Source: Monosporascus cannonballus (taxonomy: Eukaryota; Ascomycota; Sordariomycetes; Xylariales). Taken from it: DNA of 64,000 nt. Location: positions 434,001 through 498,000 of the forward strand of contig QJNS01000010.1 of NCBI GenBank assembly GCA_004154925.1, given 5' to 3'. The position numbers were made by a program, and so were the translations under genes. The notes under the pieces are model-generated. The model made no database searches, was not told where the DNA came from, and saw only the letters and a list, made by a program, of their open reading frames with translations. This document shows, one piece after another, positions 45,326-57,945 of this stretch; the first letter of the stretch is position 1, and every line of letters begins with the position of its first letter.

Positions 45326-45959
45326 GGCAAGTTGTGATTTTTTCGTTCCGTTTGGTGCGCTTTTATACAAATTCGCAGAAATTATCAATATTAACTTTGG
45401 TAATATATGTTAATTACGAAACTCTTAACATTTTAACCTATATAATTTAACGCAGAATTAAAATTTTTATTTCTTAATATAATAATGGTTTTGATTAATA
45501 CGAAATAAAGATTATTATAATAAAAAAATGGCCCAAAATCCCGATTGGTATATATTATAACCGTTTACCCCCTTAGGCCAGTACGATAATAACATAACCC
45601 TATAAGCCAAAATAATAATATATAGGGTTTAAAATTGCCCGTAATAAGCCCCGAAATATTTTTTTTCCTAATTAATTAAATGCAGGTAATATATTCGAAA
45701 GTTTAAAATAAATACTTTAGATTTTCGAACATTTAACCTTTTAAAGCGAAACGTTTATCTTTATCCGATACTTTTACCGGTTTTTTGCCGATATAAACGT
45801 AATTAACCCATATGTTAATATTATGTATACGGCCGATAACCTTATAAAAACTTTACGCCGTCGGTTTATTCGCCTTATATTAAGCGCCATATTTAGCGAA
45901 CAGGGCCGTATTTTACGGAAAAAATAAGTTGATATAATATATAATCTGGTTTTCGGAAA

Positions 45960-47330
45960 ACTTAATATTTTTTTCATTATTAAAATAAGTTTTAGGAAAT
46001 CTTTAATTATTTAAACCTTTTCGTTAATAACCGATTTGATTATTATCTAAATTATATTATTAATTAAATTAACGAAAAAATAACGAATTTTTGTATTAAT
46101 AATTTTATATTTTATTTTTATTTTAATATTTGCGGATACGAAAAAGCGTAATTTAAAGATATTCGACCGTATAGTTGCCAGATAATATAACCATATTATT
46201 TTTGATTTTAAATAGGTATTAAACGATTAATTCCAGATTGTTATACTAAATTTTATTTTCGAACGACGATATAGTTTAATTATTATCGATAAAGTACATT
46301 TATTATCAGAATAAAAAAATTTCCGGCTTAAATATGCTAATATCCGTAATTTACGTTTTATTTTTCTTATCCATATATATTAATTTACGTATATAATAAC
46401 TGTTAGTAATATTATAAAAAAAATCGCGAAATATGGCGGCTTTTGTCAAATCGGCGGCTTAACTAAATATGGCTATAAGGCGGAAGTCCGACGTTTTAAT
46501 ATTAATCGTTCCGAAATCGATATTATTATTTTCCCTATACCTAAAGATTAACGTTCGAATTAAAAGTATTTAAATTTCTTAATAATTAATGCATCCGGGC
46601 TATTAAATAATATTTTTTTAATTTAATTTAATAATTTATGTTTTATTATTAAAATTATTATTTATATTAATAACAGGGCGAAAATTATAGATATCCATAA
46701 CCATTTAATTAATACTATAATAAACCGGGGGTATTTATTAAAAATTATAAAAAAAATAATTAAATTTTATAATTCCGAAATACTTTACGGAAACCAAATT
46801 CACATATATAATAACTTAAAGCAATTGGATAATTTTATCCGTATTATCATATTTATTATTGCTTTTAAATTAGGTATAGATATTCCAAATATTAATCGAA
46901 TAATATAATAAGATATACCGTAAAATTTTTCGATTAAAGATTTATAGCAGCAATTCGATTAAACAGTTTATAATTATAAGCGATTAAATATAATTAACTA
47001 TAAATAAGTTATATTATTTGCACTTTATTAGGTATTAAACAGGTATGGAATTAAGCTATTTATTTCAAAAAAGGTTGAAATAACGAAAACGATTTAGGCC
47101 CGGCAAACCAAAAACCGTATTACCCATAAGAATATAAAGGTCGTAATAAAAAGTAACGTAACGGATTCGGATAATAAGAAAAATAATATGTAATTTATTG
47201 CGAATAATTTTAATTAAGACGAAATAATTATCGAATTTTAATTTTAATTTTCGGCCGGCTAAAATATTACCCATAAATTTCCGAAATAAAATAATTTAAA
47301 CCTGCGGTACTAAATAAAAATAAGGTTTTA
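45960..47330 (+). pseudogene. Relic of a RecQ-like DNA helicase
   Basis: Reading through stops in one main frame gives helicase landmarks in the right order. A GKSL-type Walker A lies near 45990. The Walker B site near 46279-46302 reads IIIDKVHLLSE, where the D-E-x-H Glu has become Lys by one G-to-A change. KNFRLKYANIRNLRF follows, as in RecQ proteins. Further on come VIYxxxRA-like IIYINNRAK, HNHLINT, the FYNSEI stretch and motif V/VI FKLGIDIPNINRI near 46862-46905. Many stops are TAA or TAG, explainable by C-to-T or G-to-A. RecQ-like helicases are carried by fungal subtelomeric and transposon-like elements, so this is probably element DNA rather than a host gene. Confidence 0.7.
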
Positions 47331-50300
47331 ATAATACGCGTTATTTAACGGCAAATATATACGTAAAACGATTTTGGCATATTTAAAAAAAGACGAAATT
47401 ATTATGCTAAAAAAAACCGTAATAACCTAATTTCGGCTGGACCTTATTATAATATATATATGCTTAATTTCCTCCATATACCTAAGTTTTTAAATTCGAA
47501 AATATCTGCATAAAAATAATTAAAAGCCGGTTTAATAAAGGCGGTTATTTAGGAAATAATAAAGTCCTGGTATAAATAATAGGCGAATAAATTATTTTTT
47601 ACGCGGTCGTTTCCGTTTGGCGGTAAAAAGGCAAAATAGATATTTATTTTTATTAAATTTAAACGGTTTTTATTTAATAAGTTTTCGAATAAGTTAAACA
47701 AAATCAAAGGTTTATATTTAATTTAAAATATAATCGAATTAATTAAGGCGATCTCCGGTTTCGATAAATAACAATATTAGGATATTTTGAAAAACCGCCT
47801 ATTTTCTGCGTTATATGTAATATACGAAAAAGTTATGTTTTCGATTTTACAGAAAGTACAGATAATTTTCCGCAAACGACGGAATTCGCTTAATTAAAAG
47901 TAATAATACTATATCCTTATATTGCAAACCGATCCATATAAATTACGGATTATTATTACGTTATAAATTCAACAAATATCGGAAAAAATTATAAGGCCGT
48001 TTTAAGTTACGCCTTGTCCTAATTAAAACATATTGTATACAGTCGTTCGGTTTAAACTGGTGGCTAACGGTTTAACGGTAATCCCAATAATTTAAGTATT
48101 AAACCGGTATATAGTTTATACGTTTTCGCGATTTAAAATCGTAATTTCGGTTATGGTAACGTTTGTACTTATACGCGTAATTCGCGACGTATTAGGTAAT
48201 CCTGATTAAGAATTTGCTTCGTTCCCCTTATTTGTAATGTCGGCGCAAAACCTATTATTTTTTAAATATTTTTAATTTCCTAGTCCCGTTTTCGTTATCG
48301 TACTTATATTCATATAATTTGTTTGTTTTTATATCGTTATTAAAATCGCCGGCGTTACCAAAACGTAATAATCCGTAGCCTGACGTTATAAATAATATAT
48401 CGAAAAAAAAAATCAAAATAATAATCCTTATCGAAATTAAGGAATTATACGTTGGGAATAAATAATACTTATTAGATAATAACATTAGTAATAAATTAAA
48501 AGATAATCGCTATATTAAGTTAAAAAATAAAAAACGAAATTTTGCCGGTCTTAATTAAGGCCGATAACAAAAAACGCATTCGGTTTTGGCACGGCGTTAC
48601 GGTTATAAAACGCGATAATTGTAAATATTTACATAATATTAATTAAAATTATTAATACATTATTTATTTATTAAATTTGTTATTTTTATTAATTTTTAAT
48701 TCGTTAGGTTTTATACGGGATATTAATTCGTTTTAATCCGGACTAATTATATGCTGTAATAAATATATAATGAATTTTTTTAATTGGGAAAATTAACGGA
48801 ATTTTATATTATGCGATTCGAATTGTAATTTATTGCGGTTATTAATAAATTATCCCTTAAATTTATAGCCCTTAATCTGTGATGCCGAATTAGAATTTCT
48901 TAAATCTTATTTTCCGGTTTTTTTTTCGAATTCGTTGTATTAATTCCTAAAATGTTTTTATTTTTTCCAATTCTTAAGGTACCTTGGTTCGGGTTGAATA
49001 ATTAAGGTAAAGGATCGATTATGCAAGTAAATAAATAATATGGATAATTTTTCGCCAATATTAAAAAAGCTATTTTTCGTTATTAATATAGTTATTTCGG
49101 CGTTCGCTTTTTTTTAAATATTAATTCGAAACGTTTAAAATCTCAGGTTTATAATAAATCCTTATTAATTATGTTTTATAACCTTATTTTTTTTATAATT
49201 AGGATTAATATCTGTCGGCGTACGGTTTTAATTAATATTTTTTGAAGCCGCCTTTATATTTTGTCGTTATTTTGTTAGAGATTTTAATAATTGTTTTTTT
49301 TTCGAACTGGGGCTTTTTGGTTCCCTTAGTAAAGGTCGACGGCCGGATCTAGCTTTTTTTCCTTTCGCTGCGTTTTCCCTTTGTCGGCGTAACTGAGTCC
49401 CCGATTGGTTCTAGGGATTTTTTTGTTTTTTTCCCGGCTGGTTCTAAGAATTTCTTTGTATTAAAATCTTATATAAATATAGTAATAATCGGATATTCCG
49501 GGTAACCGCCAAAGTCCTTAATATTAATACCGAATATGCCGCGGTATTTAAAAATTTAATTTTTGTATAAGGTTATTTATTCGGTAGTTAATTACGTATA
49601 ATTATAGATTTTCTTTTCGTTTAATATTATAAAAATAACATTTATATAATATATATTATAAAATGTATTACGGTTTTATATTTGTTTTAATTAGGATTCT
49701 AAAATCATTATATCATTAATATTATTTATATTATGCAAATTATTATGGATTATAAATTCCCGAAAATAATTAACGGCCCGAATTATACGGCTTTTTAAAA
49801 AATATAAGCCGGTTAAATTTGTAATATAAAAAATATTTATTTTGCAATTTTAAAAACTTATTATCTAATAATCCGTATTATCCGTATTAATAATTTTATT
49901 GTTATATTTTAATATAAGAAAAAAAATAAATAATATTATATATTAAATAATAATCTTTTCAGGATTTAGTAAAAACGAAATTTGAAAATTATTGGAATAT
50001 ATAAATACATTTTTTATTAATTTTTTATAGGTTATATATATATAATCGAAATTCCGGAATATTTATTAAAATGTTATTTTAAGATTATCGTAAATAAAAT
50101 ATGCGTTAATATATATATAACGGTAAATAATTTACGTCTTTTAATATATTATAATAAAATTTACTTTATAAAAACCTTATGGTATTAGAACTTTGTTAAA
50201 TAATCGTTTGGCTTAAGAAAAACTTATTTTGTAAATTAGGGTAAAATTTAAAAAAATAATATATATAATAGGAAGTAAAATACGAAAAATAGCGCTGTAG

Positions 50301-51899
50301 TTGATATAATTTGTATCGAAAGTTAACCTAACGCCGTTACGGTCTTTATATATGTTTTAATTTTTTGTTAAGTCGTTATATATTTTTCGGATACGATTAT
50401 TATATTTTGTTTTATTAAGCGGCGGCGGTATTATTATAATAATTGCATAATATTAAATATATATAAATAAGTAGTTATAATTAGGAGATTTAATAATATT
50501 ATAAATTTACCAATATAAGTTCGGCTTAATTAAAATTAAAAATATAAATAAAGAATATAAAATATAATAAATAAAGTATAATTCGTATATTAAATAGTTA
50601 CCGAATATGTTATTGGTATTAATAAAAAATATATAAGAATTTATAATATATAAATAAAATTTACGGATAATTAATAAGTTATAAAAATATCTTAAGATAA
50701 TATATATAATTAAGATTAAAATATATATGAATTTTAGGATTACATAATTGTAAATATATAAATTATTAAGTTTGTATAAATTATTAGGTATAAATAAAAA
50801 AATTAACATTATTCCTTTTTATAACGAAATAATAATATATAAGAAAATTATTTAATAACCATATACAAATTATATAAAATTTATGCTTTATTATAAATTT
50901 TTTAATTTAATTTATAAAATTATTTCGATTAAATATATATCAAATAGAATTATTATAATTATTTAATATATAATTAATATAATTTATTTAATTATAATTT
51001 TTTATAACTTTAAATATTTGTTATATTTTAATATATAAAATTACGTTATTTATAATATAATAATTATTAACCAGTTTTCTTTTTACTTAATACCCGAAAT
51101 CTATATTATAATATATACCTTTATATATTTTACGATATTATAAACAATAAATAAATTCCTTATTAATATAATAAAGATAGTTTTTGATGTAATTCCCGAT
51201 AATATACCCCGAATAAACTTAAAAAATTTTGTTCGCTCGGTTAAAGGAATTAAATTTGTTAATAATGTCCTTAAAAAATAATTTGCCTCCGAGGAATAAT
51301 CTTAAGGACGGGTAATAAGATCTCGGACCAAAAAATAGCCGGAACCGGTACTAAAATAATTTGCGAAAAGGCAAAACCGACGGCGTGGTCCTAATTAAAG
51401 CATTTTCGTATTAATTAAGTAATATTTAATTATTTTAAGATATAGGATATTTTTTACGGAAAATGCATATTATACGTAACCGATTTCAGATACTAGGTAT
51501 ATGTTATAAAGTTATATTAATATGGCGGAAAATTGGAAAAAAATAAACACCTTATATTTTGATATTAATGCGAATATATATTAATTAGGAAAATTTTACA
51601 ATTATTAAAAATTTATAAGTTCGGTAATATTACGAAAAATTTATATTACGAATAAAAATTTTTATTATGGAAAGGTACGGTATTTATATAAGTATTAAAT
51701 ATTAATAATGTAATTCGGAATATTTTCCGTAATAATAATTAGCAGAACAAGATTTACGTTATGGCGGATTATACCAGCCCTATAAGTTATTAAATTGCCA
51801 AATTAATTACGGACTTTCGATTAATTACGGCTTTCGCAATTTAACAAAAAAATTATATAAATTAAGTATTATATAAATAATACGAAAAAAGGTTTATAA
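47331..51899. other. AT-rich stretch with unidentified decayed coding sequence
   Basis: A few long stop-poor stretches remain, for example 47750-48200 (+), with a CVIC cysteine pair, and a Lys/Arg-rich stretch on the minus strand over 49300-49450, where base composition is less depleted. I cannot assign a family. Very AT-rich low-complexity sequence fills 49900-51100. Confidence 0.5.
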
Positions 51900-54800
51900 C
51901 TTTATAAACCGGGCCGTCTGGCCAGGAAATATATATTATATAACTATTTTATAAATATTATAATTTACGGAATTATACGGGTAATAAATATGTAAATTAC
52001 GTATAGAAACGCGGGGAGGAATATTTATATACGATTCCTAAATATTCGGCATTATTATATAATCCAAATAAAAATTTCCAAAAAAACTTAAATACAAATA
52101 TTGCACCTAGGACGAATAAGATTTTAGGACTTAAAAACGTAAAAAAAGTTATTAATGTATAGGTTATAATAACGCGCGAAAAAAGGTAGAATAAAGGAAA
52201 GAAATTTCAGAAAGTACTTAAGAACGTTAATTAATAAATTAATTATAAACGGGGTATACGAGTTAACCCGAAATTATACGTTAAATTTAATTACAGGCAA
52301 TATAGTATTTTTATATAATTTTATAAAAAGCAAAACGTTTAAACGAAATATAATTAATTAAAATTACGTAAATTATAAACCTAATTACCTATATTAATTT
52401 GGTTAATAATTATGCCATATACCGTATCGTAAAATATTATCTTTTTATTTACGGTTTTATTATTGAAAGCGAATAAGTTATATTAATATAACGATTAAAT
52501 AATTATAATAATATATAAAACGATTTCGAAATTAATTAATTAGGATTACGTAAGTAACAAAGTTATATTAATATTAAAATTATAATATAAGTATTATATT
52601 ACTTATAAAAAAGTACAAAATAGTAAAAAAGTAAAAAATTATATTAACGGTTCGTTTTTATCCAATAAATCTTTATTTTGCTTATCTGACGACGATAACG
52701 ACGATAACAAACCGCCTTAATCAGAATTATTAATTAAATTATCAATAATTTGCACCATAAAATCATAATTTTTTTCCGTATGTAGGATATTACAGTCGTC
52801 CGAAACCAAATTATCTTTAATAAATTCGGTATTAAAAACTTTTCGGGCAATTACGTTAAAATTATTTATAAGTTAATTTTCGTCTTTTGCCGTATTTAGC
52901 CAATTAAGTTTACCTACGTCGTTAATAATAAATACGGTATTATTAAAATTAATAAACTTAATTGCCATAACTTTACGGCCCGCGGCCAGAATATTTTCGG
53001 AATTCCAGCCGTCCTTTTTAATCCGAGACGGATATCTTTTGACAAGCTAGAAATTCCGAAGCAAAAAATAGGCGCGTTCGAGAATTTCGTTACGAAAATC
53101 CCGAATAACGTAACGCTTATTTCATAAAAAAGTATAACGGGTATGGAATTCGTATTATAAGGACATACGGTACCCAATTAAAAACCAATCTCGGAAAAAA
53201 ATAATATTGACGTTATGTATATTGTTTTTCGACCGGCGGAATTCGCCAGCAAGCCATAAATTATAATATTTGGCTTTTCGATTAAATACTTTTTATATTT
53301 TCTCCTTAAATTTTGTCGGAACCAAATTTGATACTAAGATCGAATTAATAAGTACTTAATTTAATATTGCAAAACGTAATATTTAATCGAAATAAAATAT
53401 TTTTTTGCCGTAATTAAATTGGCCGGCCTTATAAAAAAGGAATAATAATATTGGTATTAATTATTTAATATAATTAACGTCGTTATATCGTATGGCATGC
53501 GAAAAGCATAAATAAATCTGGGCTTTTTAAAAAAAGCGGCAATAATTTCGAAATTCTTTATCGATAAAAACGGCATTAATTAACGGTTAGTTATTATCTT
53601 TAGTAAAATTAAAAAAGTTATCGCCTTATAGAATATCGGCCGTATTAAAAATATTTCCGGTCCCGTAATTATCCGATAAAAAAACTTTATTCGGTACGTT
53701 TTAATTAGGACCGCGTTACTTAAAAAACAATATAAATAAGCCATATTTCCGAGTTAAAAAATAAAATATTTACGAATTATCCGTTAAATTATTTATGTTA
53801 TTAGGTAACGTATTATTAGTAAATAATAATAAAAGATTTTTATCGGAAAAATCCTTATTTATTAACGCGTTTTAATTAGGACCCCGCGATATTTCCCTTA
53901 TTTATTTAACATAACCAAAATATTTAGAAATTACGTTATACGCGATAAATTTAAATTCGGCGACGGTTAACCGGAAGCATATATATTCCATAAATTCGGT
54001 AAGTTCGGCTTTTAAAAAAAGATTTTCGATCGAGGTATTTCGGGAAGTTTTATATACGTTAAACGTTTTTATTATAAATAGTTTGTATCGGATACGTAAT
54101 TCCTACAAAAATAATGCGAATATACGAACATTATATATATAAAGGATAAAGGGCTTAAGAAAATGAAATTTCGGCGATTTCTGATATAACTGCGTTATTT
54201 TATTTAAAAACTAACGATTTGCTTCCAAAGTTATTTATGTTTTATGCGTTCCGGTTATATTATCGGGTTAATAGGTACGTATAAGTATAAGTAAAAAATT
54301 TATTTATATGTAAAATAAAGTAGAAATAAAAGAAAGCCACCGTTTTTTATCGTATAAATCGGCTATTTCGGCTTAACTGGCCTGTATTTTCCGAATATAA
54401 TTAATTATTTTCTGATTTTTATAAATAAGATAAAAACGTTCCGAAAACCGATAGGATTATTTTTTTTGAAATTTATATATCCTTTAAAAAAAATTTCGAT
54501 AAACGTTATAGATACCGTCGATAGTGCCTTTATTTTCGTTAACTGTATTTAACGAAATCGAACGGCGTTTATTATACGGAATACGTTTTAATTTGGGAAA
54601 ACCGGGGAATTTTTGTTTGTTACGTTTGTAAAACGTATTAACAAAAGTAAGAAATAAAATCCGGATAATATTAATTACGAACTAATAAAAAGTATTAAGC
54701 GGTATTAGATATTGTTATAACGTTTTATAAAATTATTTTATTTTGTAATATTAATTAAACTAGAATATAAATTATATTAACCTTTTTTTAGGGATACGGC

Positions 54801-56119
54801 TATAATAACGGGCAAAAGCGATAATAATATTCCGTATAACGGTACCGTATCGAAACGTTATATTACAAATATAATTTTAAATATTAAAGTTATCGTACCA
54901 AAATACGGTATCGCCTTATTATATTTAGTTATAAAACGTAACTTATCCTGATTAAAATTATATAATTATAAAAGAATTAATGCGGTTACTTTAGCCATTT
55001 TTGTTAATCGAATTATATCTTTATTTAACGTATAATAATTTTCGTAAATACCTAGCCCTTTTAATATATTAATATTATCCCGTAATAAACCCGAGGATAA
55101 TAAAAACCTGCTTAGTAAATGGGGTAGATAATTGCCGTTAAATTTGGAAATTATTTTAACCATAATAATTAGGATTATAAAAAAAGTATATATAAAAATA
55201 TCCGGATCGTTATTATTACGGAACCGTTTCGTCTTTCGTTTCGCATTATATAATTATCACTTTTTCCTGGGGTGTATAATTACTTAGTTTAAAAGTTTAA
55301 ACCAGTTAAGGATAAGCGCTTTTATAAAGTATTAACCTTTATCTAAAGTAATATGGATTATTTTAATTTCGAATAATACCTTTTCCGGCGGACGACGGAA
55401 TCCAGGCCCTTTTATAAAAGTTATAAGCTTTTCGTATAATGTATTATGGTATTTGCGTATAACGGGGTCCTAATTAGCCGGAATCAGAAATTCCTGTTAA
55501 TTTTCGCATGTTAATAGCTTTTTGCGTATTCGTTCTTTCTTTAAAACGTTAATTAATCGGTTGATCCGAACGGTCGAACTGGTAGTTCGGCTTAAATCGT
55601 CGCAAAAAACCTAATTACGAATAAAATTTTTAAACGTTATGTTGGTTTTTTTATGTTAATACCAGAAATTCAAGGTACGCGTACGTATGTTCTGTTCTAA
55701 GGGCGTAGCCCGGTAAAACTAGGAAAATTCGGATTTATCGTATTTTAAAAGGGGGGATAATAACGCGACGAGCTTGGGCTGCAGCTATTATACGCGTTGG
55801 AATTTAGGAGTAACAAATAGGTCCTAATCAAAACCATCGTAATATTGATGATAAGCCATGGTTAAGATAATCGTATATATATATATATATAATTATAGAA
55901 ACGTATTATTATTAAGTTATTACGGATTTTTGTTTTTTTAAAGAAACAAATACACCAAACGAAGCCGTTTTTACGCAACTACAACTCAGGCCTCGCTGGC
56001 TCGTTACGAGGATTTGGGATTTGATTGGTTAATATTTAGCGTTATGGAGCGGTACTTGAGTGACTTTGAAGAAATTGGGAAAACGAGCCAGGGAGGCCTG
56101 AGCTAGCTGAGGTAAAAAA
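51900..56119 (-). mobile_element. Element copy A (left arm of inverted pair)
   Basis: This stretch is the reverse complement of 59793-64000, with matching landmarks throughout (coordinate sums stay near 115,900). The outer end, ACCTCAGCTAGCTCAGGCCT on the complementary strand at about 56113, is nearly unmutated over ~140 bp. Its left limit is unknown because the other copy leaves the window. Confidence 0.8.
52639..55859 (-). pseudogene. Decayed large ORF of element copy A (possibly DUF3723-like)
   Basis: Starting at ATG 55859 the minus strand reads MAYHQYYDGFD*DLFVTP and then long protein-like segments broken by RIP-type stops: NFWY, FRRPPEKVLFEIKIIH, YLPHLLSRFLLSSGLLRDN, FRYGTVIRNI and NENKGTIDGIYNIY-type stretches. 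The same segments are readable in copy B. They resemble a family of large proteins found in fungal repeat regions, tentatively DUF3723, but I am not certain of the family. The frame end is unclear because CAA or CAG codons may have become stops; TAA at 52641 may not be original. Confidence 0.5.
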
Positions 56120-57149
56120 TCCTCCACTTCAGCTTCAGCAGCTCCCGAATTATTAAAGTTATTGCTAAATAACGTATAGACTGTATTAAAAACTCTGCCT
56201 TAACTTTAAACCGTTTTTTATTACATATTTTAATAACGCCATAAACCCAAACTTCTGTAATTGTTATTTGATAATCTCGTAATAGAACTTAACGTTTTTC
56301 GTATTCAAAAATTATAGTAATAATATCGAAAACGCGTTGTCGGTAACGGAAGCAATTCGCCGCTTTAGCTGTTTTTTTATAGTTTTTAACTGTCGTAATT
56401 AATACCGTATTAGAATATATATTAATAATTAAACGAGTCTTAAATATATATTCGTAATATTATGTTTTGTAAATAATCGTTGTGGAAAATTTATAAAGAT
56501 AAATTAGGATACGTATTATATATTATACAATTAATTATTAACAAATATAATATTAAAAATATTGCGAATTTTGGAAATAATTTGTTTTATATTATAGCTT
56601 AAGATTTTTTTCATTCGGATAATTTCGGAACATTTCATAAAAAATAATATTATTATTTATTACACGTTTTATAAAATTCTAAATACTTTTATAATATTAA
56701 TATATATTATTATTAAGGCTATTAATAAACGTTTTTATAAAAATTTTTTAATTAATTTAAATTTTTCTCTATAATTTAGAAAAATAATAAAAACGTTTAA
56801 TAATCTTTATTTTAAGGTTTAAATCGTAAATACCGTTTTTAGGCGGCAAATATAAAAAAATCTTAAAGAAGAATTATTAACGAATATATTAACTGCTTAT
56901 AATTTTTGATACGAAATTTATTTACATATTAATAAGCTAAAAAGATTTTACAAATTATAGGAAAATATTAATAACGCGGTTAATTATAATAATTTCGTTA
57001 TCGTTTAAAATAAATATATGTTTAAAGATTTTAAGTACGTTACTGGCAAGCAAATTTTTATTTCGTATTACGAAATGCGATATTATTTTTAAAAATAGTC
57101 GTAAACTTAATTAAAACTACATACGTTAAAAAAGTTATATAATTTAAAA

Positions 57150-57502
57150 TATACGTACTTATCAAACGCAATTAAAAGACTTTTCGATAAATAAAAACAT
57201 ACTTTTAGAATTTTAAAGAAAATTCTTTTTACATAAATATTAGTACGGTGGTTAAGGCAATTTACGTTATGGCTGGTCTTTATAACTTTTTGTTAAATTA
57301 CGGCAAAATCGATTTTAACGAATTTATAAAATTAAATAAAAAAGTTTATATTAATAATAAAAGAATTAAGCGAATACTTTTTCGCATACAGAAAAATAAA
57401 ATAACGTATATTTTCTTATTACGAAATATCGTAATAAAATCGCGAAAAAAATTTAAAATACGTTTTAGATATTTAAAAAGAATTAAGAGCGAAAATAATT
57501 AA
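57150..57502 (+). pseudogene. C-terminal relic of a PIF/Harbinger-type transposase
   Basis: The best clue is a stretch read as NAIKRLFDK*KHTFRILKK (57162-57220), matching the RN-x-IER-x-FG-x-LK-RF-IL pattern near the end of Harbinger/HARBI1 DDE transposases. A second frame, shifted by one base, continues MVKAIYVMAGLYNFLLNYG (57248 on), like the closing ALHNF segment of that family, and runs open to 57502 as a basic tail. The catalytic part upstream is too eroded for me to read. The frameshift and the stops show it is inactive. Confidence 0.5.
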
Positions 57503-57819
57503 TAAAAGTTTTATTATTGTTATTATTATTAAAAGATATTAATATTAAGGCGTAATAAATTAATCGTAATTTTCGAAAATAAATATTAAATATTTTTTAA
57601 TTTGGTTTTAATAATAATTTAAAAATTATTAAGGTTACATTATATTTTTTTTTCATATAGAAGTTTAATATTTGAAAACAAAATAATTCGTTATGTTATA
57701 TTTTAACGAAATATATTAATATAGAAAAACTTAATTTCTTTTAATAAATACTTTTTTCTATATTATTTTCTTTTAGTTATTTTTGTTACTTTTATAATTT
57801 TTAATATTTTAACTGTAAG

Positions 57820-57945
57820 ATAAGTGAGGATGCGACGCTAACTACAAGATCAAAAGATCAGCAATTCCAAACCCCAATTAGAGTTTGGGCACTCAAATCC
57901 ACCTTATAAGAGCGCATGTAACAAGCCTCCAGCTACGTTGCATTA
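57820..57945. repeat. Short unmutated island inside the AT-rich block
   Basis: About 125 bp of near-normal base composition sit between AT-rich flanks. It can form a small stem CCAAAC/GTTTGG (57870-57895). It may be a small insertion too short to be hit by RIP; no tRNA or 5S fold was found. Confidence 0.5.

Noticed and set aside
48255..48485. 76-codon minus-strand frame in AT-rich DNA
   Set aside because: Chance open frame within decayed repeat sequence; no homology seen.
50507..50809. 100-codon hydrophobic frame in AT-rich DNA
   Set aside because: Ile, Tyr, Asn and Leu dominate as expected from base composition; no sign of selection.
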